Position numbers and translations under genes: made by a program. A model generated the notes under the pieces. The model searched no databases, was not told the DNA's origin, and saw only the letters and a list, made by a program, of their open reading frames with translations. A stretch of 64,000 nt of DNA from Misgurnus anguillicaudatus (lineage: Eukaryota > Chordata > Actinopteri > Cypriniformes > Cobitidae): positions 496,001 to 560,000 of the forward strand of contig NW_027395277.1 of the NCBI RefSeq assembly GCF_027580225.2. Direction: 5' to 3'. This document shows positions 53,655 to 64,000 of the stretch, piece by piece; positions within the stretch are counted from its first letter, which is position 1; the number at the start of each line of letters is the position of its first letter.

Positions 53655-55044
53655 ATGTTATATCCCTTTACTGCATGATCATATATGTGTGATGTAACTG
53701 TGTGTTAACACTTTAGTTAGATTTTGTTCACTGTAGCATGGTTCATATCTTAGGTATGAAATTATTATTCAACGTGATCTTAAACCCATGTCTTGTCTAG
53801 TATCAAATTAATCTACTCTTTATTTCCCAATCATTTCTATGTATCATATTACCATAAGCCGCATCAATGTCATTTAATATCGATTTGAAGAGTTATGGAA
53901 ACAAACTTTTATCATTATGCAATTATGCAAATGTGATGTCTGAAAGAACAAAGGCTTGTTTCCCCGCGTGATCGAACACTTCGCACATTGGTCATTCACC
54001 TAAAATGGGCTGGGCGCGTGAAAGGTCAAAACGGCCTATCGCCCAAGCCATCATAGCTCAATAGCTCAGTTCGCTCAATAGTTCAATTCGTCTCAGTATC
54101 TCAGTCAGTGGCTTAGTTCACTCATGAGCGCCCAGTCGCCCGGTTACTCAGGTAACCCGCCAGCGCAGTTTGGAAACTCGCTGAGAGTCACCCAGAGTCC
54201 CTCGGATTCATCATCTTTTCTCTGAGCCCTGTCTCTTCAGGACAGTCTTTCCTGGCTTTGCGCTAGAGTTCGGAAAACCCCGCGGACCAATCCGCCCTAC
54301 GAAACAACTTAACGGACTTCCATCTTAAACGAACACACCTGGATTCTCTCTCTCTCTCCTTGCTCGCATCGCGAGCATAAGAAACTTCGCACCGCATCAC
54401 AAAGAGCCAAACGCAAGTATAAACTCGTTTTACTCGCTGATGTTCAAGCTTTACCCCTTATGAAAATTAAGGCGATCCTTAGAGATTATCCGATGGTTTG
54501 TGCAGATGTTAAGCAATAGTGCTTTGCCAATCTTTTACTCTCTCTCTCTAGCTTTTTCAATCTTTTCTTTCTCATCTATGTTTTATGTTATTGTATGTGT
54601 GTATGTTTAGTTAGTCGTTATGTGTACTTCATTTTATAGTTAATAAACCGGTTTGCATTTTCACAATTGAATTGTTTCTGTGTTCAATGCTCATGAAAGT
54701 AAAGTCACTATTTCTGCCTTTTGATCCAGCTACACGCTGCGAGTAGCACTGTATATCAGTGAGAAGGTTAATTTTAAAGTCCATGAAATTAACATTTCTT
54801 AGACGTTAATATACGATTATGGATGTCTTCGGTGGACGAACATATTAATTAATTGTTATTATTAATTCTGCTACGTCAGGTAAAACCTGATAAACTTGTA
54901 TAATTAATTACAGTTAATTATACATAATATTCCCTTTTGAGCTAAAATCTAAGATTCCCTTGGGAATCCCCGTAGTGTTTCGGTCGGAGGTTCATAGTGT
55001 TTCAAATAACGTTATTTCCCTCCTCCCGCTGAAATTCGCTACAT
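53655..55044. mobile_element. Possible solo LTR / LTR-like block
   Basis: The block starts near TGTTATATCCCTTTACTGC and ends near CGCTGAAATTCGCTACA. Between are a region of 'TAGCTCAGTTCGCTCAATAG' style repeats, a TTAATAAACCGG polyadenylation-like signal (54641) and a U5-like tail. No matching second LTR and no certain target duplication were found, so this is a tentative reading. Confidence 0.35.
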
Positions 55045-55059
55045 GTGCGTCTAACCTCG

Positions 55060-55364
55060 CCCCTTGCGAAAATTAACTATGGTTTTACTACAGTTAAAAC
55101 CAAAAAGATAAGATAAGATAAGATAAGATAAGATAAGATAAGATAAGATAAGATAAGATAAGATAAGATAAACCATGGTTACTGTAGTAAAACCATGGTA
55201 ACCATAAAATATTTATGGTTTTGACATCAATGGTTTTCAAAAACCATAGTTAAACCATGGTTAGTGTAGTAAAATGATGGTTTTGCTGATAGTAATCAAT
55301 GCACCAAAAAACATGGTTACTACACTATTACCACAATAAAACCATGGTTAATTTTCACAAGGGC
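55060..55364. mobile_element. MITE with 'CCCTTGYGAAAATTAAC' ends
   Basis: Left end GCCCCTTGCGAAAATTAACT, right end TTAATTTTCACAAGGGC, about 300 bp. The interior is packed with inverted 'AAACCATGGTTACTGTAGTA' motifs and holds a pentanucleotide microsatellite. Confidence 0.8.
55106..55170. repeat. (AGATA)13 microsatellite
   Basis: Thirteen uninterrupted AGATA units within the MITE at 55060-55364. Confidence 0.97.
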
Positions 55365-55512
55365 ACGACCACACAAAGGGTTGCGTTCCACTCCACTTTT
55401 AGACACGCACTGGCGAACTTCCCTAAACACTTCTCCTCAGGGTAATCCCTGTCGGCATTTTGAAGTGCGTTCCACTTCGTAAAGTGGACGAGGGAAGTTT
55501 ATATGCACAGAC

Positions 55513-57118
55513 TAGTGATCGACCGATATATCGGCCGGCCGATACATCGGGCCGATTTTACTAGGTTTTAGGTGTATCGGCATCGGCCGATTCGCGGCTT
55601 GCGTTCGCCGATAGTTTTTCCCCGGCATTAATTACAGACAGGCGCCCACAGGCAGCTCTGTGTTGCTGGAGGCTGCCTGCAGCACGTGCAGTCCCCCTCC
55701 CCCCACTAGCAGAGCGGAGCGCTCCAAGCCTGCGCTGGTAAGTTTTAAACTTCAAAGCATCTTTTAACTGTTTGACTGAAATATTGCCATATACCTTGAA
55801 AGTGTAAACACGTTGCTCTATATGTGCGTGCAACCATAGCTAAGAAAGTTTGGTGGTCATAATGGAAAACGCGAATGCTTATAAAACTGCTTGCCATTGT
55901 ATTTAGGGAGCTTCAAATAGCTTTTAGGCTAACCGTATACATACGGCAGCTGTTGCGAAAACTGGTCATAGGATTAAATAATGCTGACGTTGTTCCGTGA
56001 TTCCGTGGTTTTTGTAGGAGTTTTATTCAGCGACCACCAGTCTGACATTTGGACGCGACGCGTGCCCATAATGCCGCAAGCAAACGCAGGTCATGTGATC
56101 AACTGAACAGCTGATCATAGCTGGACATGCTGGGTTTTTAATTCTCATCTCCATAAATATATGTAGTAGTAAAAGGCTAAAAATCAATATCCATTGCTGA
56201 TAGTTTCTCGTCATTGTGGATAGCGCAGTTCATGGTTGCATACGTTTATGGTTGTTAACGCGGAGTTTCGCGGAATGTTCGTCAGCGAAAAAAAAATAAG
56301 GAATTCGACCCAAAGCACTTAGTTCCGAGCAGTTCCCACATGACTTTTATGTGACCTGAGAAGTGTTATTTTGTAAGTTTTGTCAACATTTCCGTTCACT
56401 GGGAGCGCAAAGATACATGCACTCTCTCATCCATGTCTCTCTCACTGCACCTCTCCCACGTGCACGCGCTCTACTATCTGACCGAAGTCCGTACACAAAT
56501 CCTCATGTGTTTGTTCAGTTTTATGCATTTCAAGCGAGCTGAGGCAAACTAACTATCCCTCGCATTTATTATAGGGCACTAGGGTGTGTGAGATACAGAA
56601 GTGGGGCAATCCGCGTGTTATTCAGAATTCTTTTTAAGTTGTTTTTTGATCAGTATTGCTGTTTACATTTTCCTTGTCTTCTTATGAAAGACATTTGCTC
56701 TACAAAAGATTAAGTTAAGTGCACTAAAACTTAAGACCTAAGCATTAAATAGGTTGTAAATAGTTGGTTACTTTCATGGATAAATTAAAGTGTTCCCCTT
56801 GTTATGCTGCTTGGTTGCTGCTACTGTGTGCAATGGTGTAATTATTTTATTTATATATTTTAAGCAGCCCTGAATTTTCTTACTTGTTCTACCTCACCTG
56901 TTTTTACTATTTGTTAAATATAGTTCAATAAATGTTCCTTTTTTAAATGTAAAATCATTGTGTCATTTTTATGATAAAAACTGAATGAGCAAAAGCAGTA
57001 TCGGCTCCAAATATCGGCTAAAGAAAATCGGCAGACTGTATCGGTCATCGGCTAAGGCTGATGGGAAAAAAATCGGTATCGGCATCGGCACAAAAAAATC
57101 CATATCGGTCGATCCCTA
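55513..57118. mobile_element. hAT-type non-autonomous element, 8-bp TSD
   Basis: Inverted ends TAGTGATCGACCGATATATC and GGATATGG-type partner 'CATATCGGTCGATCCCTA'. Subterminal DNA on both sides repeats TCGGC/ATCGG phrases. GCACAGAC is present on both sides (55505-55512, 57119-57126). 1.6 kb, no recognisable transposase. Confidence 0.9.
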
Positions 57119-57126
57119 GCACAGAC

Positions 57127-57711
57127 CCCCGCTCCCTTGATTTTGACCAACGGAGCAAGTCTACTTCATATGTACACTTCAGGTAGCTCCATATACCACA
57201 ATGCAACACGACTGTGGCGTCACTTCAGCAGTTCGCGCTTTGCACAGTTCATATGATGGTATGGAGAGGGCGGTCTCCATTTTCCATGTGATCAAGGGCT
57301 TATGGTGTTTCATTTGAACGCACTTTGTGGCTGTTTCTTAATGTCAAGGAAGGCAGAATTCTAACATGTGAACACACTTCTAACATGTGCGCAAATTTTC
57401 ATGAGTTTCCGAGCATGTTTAGGCCCTCAAAAATGCGATTCATTTTGGAGAAAAAGAAGTGGAAGAAACTGAGCGAAAACAATAGGGCTTTCTGTCAGTC
57501 TCAGAAATGTCCCCATGCCAATTTGAGAACCTTGACCTATATAAAAAGTGCCAGTTGGTTTTATCTTATCACGTTATAGTGTTCCATATTCCTTCAGTAA
57601 TCTCACATTGCACTTTACGCATGTTAGACTTTGACTTTATTAAGTGATGTAAGATGTTCATGATAAATGATTTTATCCCCATTGATCTGCTCTTATATGT
57701 CAGTGTTCAGT
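57127..57711 (+). promoter_or_regulatory. 5' flank of copy B
   Basis: 57127-57580 is unassigned. 57585-57711 aligns with the 5' flank of copy A (and the proximal part with copy C), including 'CACATTGCACTTTA' and 'CAGTGTTCAGTATGGAGTCA', so it probably includes the transcription start and 5' UTR. Confidence 0.45.
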
Positions 57712-60700
57712 ATGGAGTCAGTAGGAGTGAATGTGATAGAAGTTGCTGCTTTAGGGAGACCCTTTCAGCTGGGGATGCTCTACGACTGCAGGAAAGATGC
57801 TCTCGTGCCAGGTACCACACTAAAATTATCTTTAACTTTGCCCAGATAAGTAAAAATATTCTTGTATTTATTTTTTTGTATTATTTCAATTTCTCTCCAA
57901 TTTATTTGTGTTACTTTTAACGTGTTTCTGTTATGTTCTGTTTTGACTGATTTTTTTCCGTCTACAGGAATCACGTTGTGGAATGAAGAAAAGCTCAAGC
58001 AGAGTATTCGATCTCGTCCCCAAATTAATACAGATTTCAAAGTTACAGCTTCAGACTCTATTGAAGAAAAATCTAACTTATTGAACATTGAAGCCTCTAT
58101 GAAATTGAGTCTGTTGGGTGGATTGATCAGCGTAACCGGTGCAGCCAAATATCTCAATGATACCAAGAAGTCTTTTATTCAGCAGAGACTGACTTTACAT
58201 TATCATTCAACTACCAGGTTTGAAGAACTGAGCATGAACCATTTAGCATCTGAAAATATAGCTCACCATGAGGTGATTGATCACGATACAGCGACACACG
58301 TGGTGACGGCAGTGCTGTATGGAGCTGACGCATGCTTTCTGTTCGACAGAGAGGTTTCTTCAGATGAGGACAAAACTACAGTGGAAGGAGAAGTGAAGGC
58401 AGCGTTTGAAAAACTAAAAGTCATTACAGTAGACGTAAATGCAAATCTAAATATGAATGAGGTTCAGAAGAATGCGGTGCAAAAATTCAGTGTCACTTTC
58501 TATGGTGATTTTCAGTTGCCGTCTAATCCGACTTCATTTGAAGATGCTTTGAAGGTTTACGCTAAACTTCCGAAACTGCTGGGGGAAAACAGAGATCTTG
58601 TGGTTCCACTGAGAGTGTGGCTGTATCCTCTGAGCAAACTTAACTCGAGAGCTTCAAAACTTCTGAAGGAAATCAGAATTGATTTAATCAGTGACATAGA
58701 ATCAGCATTAGAGAGTTTAAATACAACTGAGATGAAATGCACTGATCTTCTGAAAGACTCTTCTGCTTCAGCTTTACCTCCATTTCAAAATAAAGTACTG
58801 CAGATGAAGCAGAACTGTAACAAATACAAGTTGAGTCTCATGAAGAAACTCGGCTCTCTGTTGCCTCAGATCCGTGGAGAAAAGATTACAGACTCAGCAC
58901 TGATAGATCTACTGAAAGATCATCATGAATCTCCATTCAGAGAAAGTGAGCTTGAAGAATGGTTGAAAGTGAAAGAGAAAGAGTCTGAGATCATTAAAAC
59001 ACTGCTCAGACAGTTGATTGATTCTGGTGCAAAGGTAGAAGACAACCTAGAGGCAATCTTGATGGATCTAGATGTTAAAAATCTGGTCAGCTACACATTC
59101 ACATCATTGGACTGGTCAGATGTGCTCCTTCCTAAACAAATTACCTATCTAAGATCTTCAACAATGAGAAATGACACTGACTCCAAGAAGGAAACATCAT
59201 GGCTCACCCCTGCTATCCACAAGACTATGAGGAGCAACTTGGAGATGTTTAAGAGCTTGATTGATTCAAAAGATCGTAAACCAGCCAAGTTTATTGTGTC
59301 ATCAAAACAAATGGTGGATCATCCAGGTTCCTGCATTCTCCTGTATGAAGGTGGATGTGTTGAAGCTGTTTGCTTCACTCCTCCATCACAGCCGGCTCGT
59401 CCAATCACAGCAAAGGTTAAAGGTGACAGTGTGGTGATAAATGTGAAGCCCTCAACATGTCCTGCTACAGAGGAACTCAAGTTACTCTACAAAATAAAGC
59501 AAGAGAAGATCTGGACATCTCAACCTGTGCTGAAAGACCAAAATACTGTAACTCTGACTGATCTGAGACCAGGCACTGAATATGAGATTAAATGTGCGGC
59601 GGTGGGGAAACTCAACTACACCACTGAATCTGATGTGATCAGAGATAAAACTGAGGTATGGTCACACATTTAATATTATTACATGTCAGCAGATATTTAT
59701 TTTAGTTGTTAATGAATATTAAATGTTTTTTTCAGGGGAGGAACCATCCTGTGGGTGAGTTTGTGTAAGAAGGACGCAGACAAGGCGGGATCCATTTGTG
59801 GATGTTTATTAAACACAAGCCAATCTAGCAGAAAAATCTAAATCTTGAGGCAAAAGGGGTAAACAAAGGCAGTCAGGCAGTTCAGTATTAAGAAGCAGTC
59901 CAATCCATTCAAACAAGTTACAGGGGTAATCCAAAGACAATAAACAGGTAAACAGGCAATGGTCATAAACAGGCAATGTACTTATCAAGTAAACGCTCGG
60001 TAAACAGGGTAAGCTGGCAATACTTCGCTTTTAAGCTATGGCAGGGTAAGATTAAATAAAGAGCAAACAGGAAATGATGAGAGAAGCAGAGGGCATCGCC
60101 ATGTCAGAACTCCGGTGAGGGCTCCCTCTGGTGGTGTGGCAGTATGGACGTTACAGATCCCCCCCAGGAGCACCCCCTGGCACTCGGTGGGGTCATCCTC
60201 GTGGTCGTGGTGCAGTTTGTTCAGGTCTGGCTCAATGGAAATCTTCAATGAGATTGGGATCCAAAATGTCGTCCAAGGCTACCCAGGACCTTTTTTTCTG
60301 GGCCATAGCCCTCCCAATCTACCATGTATCGGAGTTGACCCCAGCCTCTAGCAACTCCCTTTGACAAGGTTGATAGGGAGGATGGGGACGTCGGCGACGG
60401 TTGGCTTGGAGTTCTTGATTTCCAATGGCTCTCTGAAGCCCAACATGGGTGCTTTCCCAAACTTCTTCACTTTTCCTCATCCACTCGTTGACAGAAGGGA
60501 CACCAGAGGGATCTCCTGACCATGGAAACATTGGTGGTTGGAAGCCGAGTACACACTGGAAGGGGGTGAGATTAGAGGAATGTCTAAGTAAGTTTTGAGC
60601 ATATTCTGCCCAGGGGATAAATTCTGACCATCTGTGTTGTTCTCAGCTGCAATATGATCTCAGATAATGGCCGATTTCTTGATTCAGATGCTCCACCTGT

Positions 60701-63700
60701 CCATTAGACTGAGGGTAATAACCAGAAGTTAGACTGACATTAATTTCAAGTTGTTTGCAAAAAGCTTTCCAAACCTGGGAGGTGAATTGAGTTCCACGAT
60801 CAGAGACAATATCTTCCAGGATACTAAAGTTCCTGAATACGTGATGAAACATGGCCTCAGCGGTTTCCATTGCTGTATGTAGTCATTTGAGGGGAATAAG
60901 ATGACAAGCCTTCGAGAAACGTCAATGATGGCACGGATGGTAGTGTAATTGTTGGAGGGTTGAAGAGCTGTAATGAAATCTATACTCAGGTGTGACCAGG
61001 GGCGTTGAGGTATGGGCAGAGGTTTCAGTAGTCTGCAGGGCAGTTCCTTGGTGGTCTTGGACTGGGCACAGATATGACAAGACTTAACAAAGTAAGTGAC
61101 CTCATTATTCATTGTGGGCCACCAAAATGACGTAGTTACGGACGAATTATCTGTAGAAGTTGGCGAACCCTAGGAATCTTTCAAGATCTTTGATAGTACG
61201 AGGTGATGGCCATTCTGTGCCTGCCATGACTTTGCTGTTGTCCATTTCGACACCCTGTGAACTTATATTGTATCCCAGAAAGTTAGTTTTGGTTATATGG
61301 AACTCACATTTCCCCTGGTTTTGGAGGAGAAGAGACAGAAATTCTTTGACATGATTGACATGGTCCTCCACACTGTTGGAATAAATCAAGATATCATCAA
61401 TGTAAGCAATGACACATTTATGAAGAAGGTCCCTGAACACCTCATTAATGAAAGATTGGAATATGGCCGGTGAGTTGGGTAGGCCATATGGCATGACAAG
61501 GTATTCATAGTGCCCCCGAGTGGTGTGAAATGCAGTTTTCCATTCTTCACCCTCTCGAATGCGAACCAGATTGTATGCACTGCGTAAATCGAGCTTGGTG
61601 TAGATTTTGGCCTCTCGTAGTTGTTCCAAGGCTGCAGTTGGCAGTTTTCAAGACTGTAGTTGTTACAGTTTGGTGTTTTTCATTTATTTACCAGAGTAAA
61701 GTGAGTCAGATTACACCTTAAAGCAGTTGGACATGTTATTTTATGGCACATATGGGATTCTGGATCACTTTAATTTGCTGGATTTAAATGAGCAGAGCAA
61801 ACACACGATCAGAATCATTTTATTTTTTGTTTTATTTTTGTCTATTTCATTAGTTTTGTATTTAAGTTTCATTAATTTTTATTTTTGTTTTAATTAAAAA
61901 ATAATAACCCTGATCAGAATACACATGTACTGACTTATTAGATCATACTTAATAACTAAAAACAATAAATACATGTGTCAAATATGACTTAAAAAACAGT
62001 GGTTTAATGGTTTTGATGGATAGTTTGATGTTGATAACAATGTGTGTCTCATTTAAGGATATTGTGGTTTGATAAATCCTGGATGGGGTAGCTGGTTCAA
62101 TGCACTTCTCCAAACTCTCTACATGACTAAAGAATACAGAGATCATGTTATGAGGTAAATTAATAACTTCATTCATTTAATTCTGTAGTGATTCATCAGA
62201 GTTTATTACAGTAAATATATCATGCGTTGTTTAGACTGAACACAGGTGATGGGTCTTCTATGGACGAGTTCATTAAAGAGTTAAAGGTGTTGTTCGAAAA
62301 GTTGGACACCGAGCAGGGGCCGGTCTCAACAAAATCAACTCAAGACACAGTTCACAAGATCTTTGCATATGGTAAATTAAAGTAAAAAAAATGAATCCAT
62401 ATAAATAAATAATATACATTATCGTTAAATTGTTCACATGTTTCATTTTTGTGTTTTTGTTAAAAGGCTTTTTTTGGACAATGCTTAGACAAGAAGATAA
62501 ATACCTAAAATGCCTCTGGAAGATACTTATGGCGACTCACTCATCTAAGGTGACTCAAGTTTCTTCCTGTTAGTTTTCACTCTTATCTTATAACTTACTG
62601 TCTGTGTCTAAAATCATTTTGATTGGTAGTTGGTAGGATGTTCAAATTTAGTTTTGACTTTGATTGTAGAAACCTCTTGCTTTTTACTGTAAACAATTAT
62701 TTCATCATATAATACTGACTACTCTTTCATTGTAACAATTTGATAGCATGCGTAACATATACAGTAACATATAAAGAAAAAACATATTTTTAGTTGTGGT
62801 AATATGACTTCGTGATTAAAGCATCAATATTCATAGATTATTAATAAATCTGCTTTCTGACTTTAGATTTTCATGTTTGATGAGGACTATTGTGAAAGAT
62901 GTAAATCACGGAATTCTCTTTCAATAACCGGAATCATCTCAGTCTCTGTTGAAGAATTCCAAGATGTGGTATGCAGTTCTGAATTTATCTATTTAAATGA
63001 TTAAATACTCGTTCAGTCTAACTTGATGTTGATAAACTTTATAAAATGTTGACACTAAATTTAAAGGAATAGTCTACTCATTTTCAATATTAAAATGTGT
63101 TATTACCTTAACTAAGAACTGTTGAATCATCCCTCTATCATCTGTGTGTGTGCACGTAAGCGCTGGAGTGTGCTGCGACGCTTCGATAGCATTTAGCTTT
63201 GCCCCATTCATTCAATGGTACCATTTAGAGATAAAGTTAGAAGTGACCAAACACATCAACGTTTTTCCTATTTAAGACGAGTAGTTATACGAGCAAGTTT
63301 GGTGGTACAAAATAAAACATAGCGTTTTTCTAAGCGGATTTAAAAGAGTAACTATATTTTATGGCGTAATAGCACTTTTGGGAGTACTTCGACTCGCCTA
63401 AAAAGTCCGCTCCCCTACTCACTCTCATAATGGGAGAGGGAGGGTGTTACTGCGCCGAGTCGAAGTACTCCCAAAAGTGCTATTACGCCATAAAATATAG
63501 TAACTCTTTTAAATCCGCTTAGAAAAGCACTATGTTTTATTTTGTACCACCAAACTTGCTCGTATAACTACTCGTCTTAAATAGAAAAAACGTTGATGTG
63601 TTTGGTCACTTCTAACTTTATCTCTAAATGGCAGCATTGAATGAATGGGGCTAAGCTAAATGCTATCGTAGCGTCGCAGCGCGCTCCAGCGCTTACGTGC

Positions 63701-64000
63701 ACACACACAGATGATAGAGGGATGTATGAACAATTCTTAGTTAAGGTACTAACATAGTTTAATATTGTAAATGAGTAGACTATTCCTTTAATCCTTTACA
63801 ACTGCAGCAGTAAATCTGATAGAAAGAGCTGTGTCATAATTAAATACACTTCATCATCATTATATATGAAACTTTACTTCTTAGATGTTATATTTGATAT
63901 TATTTGATGTGTTTGTTATGTAGGAAGATGCTCTACAGATAAGAAAAGGAATCATAAAGCAGTTCTGTCATCACTGCAATAAACCTCTGGAGACTGCAAG
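57712..64000 (+). CDS. SNTX/FN3/USP-like composite protein, copy B (3' end outside window)
   Basis: Predicted exons: 57712-57811, 57968-59655, 59736-59754, 62058-62154, 62235-62371, 62467-62549, 62867-62968 and 63924-63995, all in phase. It has the same architecture as copy A, with high identity over the SNTX and FN3 parts. Residues 1-34 come from exon 1; exon 2 is 1688 nt against 1694 in copy A (a two-codon difference near '[11 protein letters not shown]'). The USP-like part begins '[20 protein letters not shown]', more canonical than copy A upstream ('GLIN') but again with Ser where the catalytic Cys belongs. The zinc-finger pairs are 'CERC' and 'CHHC'. The last visible exon ends at a GC donor (63996), as in copy A. 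His and Asp boxes lie beyond the window. Introns 3 and 7 carry insertions different from those of copy A. Confidence 0.8.
59760..61668 (-). mobile_element. Ty3/gypsy element with internal deletion
   Basis: Minus-strand order: reverse transcriptase ('[17 protein letters not shown]', '[20 protein letters not shown]', '[18 protein letters not shown]', 'FLGFANFYR'), then only about 35 bp later the integrase zinc-binding part ('SCHICAQSK'), the integrase core ('LSIDFITAL', '[17 protein letters not shown]', '[10 protein letters not shown]') and a chromodomain-like tail ('VDWEGYGPE' at about 60310). RNase H is deleted and frames are broken. It lies at the start of copy B intron 3; copy A has uninterrupted intron there, which sets the edges. 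LTRs were not identified. Confidence 0.9.
63063..63790. mobile_element. Large fold-back element in copy B intron 7
   Basis: Two arms of about 340 bp, AAAGGAATAGTCTACTCATT onward and its reverse complement ending AGTAGACTATTCCTTT, meet around a short centre near 63410-63440. Pairing is extensive (for example GGGAGTACTTCGACTCG against CGAGTCGAAGTACTCCC). Copy A has the empty site near 43373 (ACTAAATTTATTCCTTT). No coding capacity. A common fish fold-back/MITE type by wording. Confidence 0.93.

Noticed and set aside
57862..57967. ATG at 57862 as the start of copy B
   Set aside because: The added residues are intronic (Phe/Leu-rich polypyrimidine tract); a TCTACAG acceptor at 57967 joins exon 1 in phase.

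Overview
The window looks like a repeat-rich teleost (ray-finned fish) chromosome, most likely a cyprinid. It has vertebrate spliced genes with GT-AG introns and a dense mix of Tc1/mariner, hAT, Harbinger, BEL/Pao, Ty3/gypsy and DIRS elements, fold-back and TIR elements, and (GT)n runs. No bacterial or viral gene organisation is seen. The species call is inferred from repeat and gene style, not from a search.

Layout. 1-870 is a tandem array of ~100-bp units. 870-2300 is unassigned and weakly repetitive. 2310-3713 is a broken BEL/Pao polymerase on the minus strand. 5361-6365 is an element with long terminal inverted repeats. 6880-7548 is a compact two-exon actinoporin-like gene with an intact reading frame. 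9519-17762 (minus) is hdhd5, a mitochondrial-type HAD hydrolase gene whose eight exons and phases can be followed completely. Its third intron carries a 39-bp minisatellite of over 1 kb. 17.8-20.3 kb holds CRE-bearing inverted repeats and small TIR elements. 20.7-21.96 kb is a dead Tc1-like element.

From 22 kb to the end lies a family of three paralogues. Copy C (22031-23749) is a deleted pseudogene, copy A (31452-~49204) is complete, and copy B (57712-window end) is cut by the window edge. Each full copy begins with a short exon and a ~1.7-kb exon encoding a stonustoxin-type (SNTX) MACPF-like/FAT/thioredoxin-like region plus a fibronectin III domain. Splice phases then lead through a 19-22-nt exon into a USP-type (peptidase C19, USP47-like) domain split over many exons. 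The nucleophile cysteine of that domain is a serine in both copies, while the His and Asp boxes (readable in copy A) remain. This pore-former-like/pseudo-deubiquitinase fusion is the main candidate for an undescribed system.

The introns of copies A and B have been invaded independently. Copy A holds a structurally complete DIRS element (31854-38074), a tRNA-type SINE fragment, a short LTR element with a proline-repeat minisatellite (40171-42092) and a Tc1-like element (43446-44971). Copy B holds a deleted Ty3/gypsy element and a large fold-back element. Because the paralogues act as empty sites for one another, several insertion boundaries are readable to the base. Between A and B (49.2-57.6 kb) lie only mobile elements: a 2.1-kb TIR element, Harbinger remnants, a possible solo LTR, a small MITE and a hAT-type element with an 8-bp target duplication.
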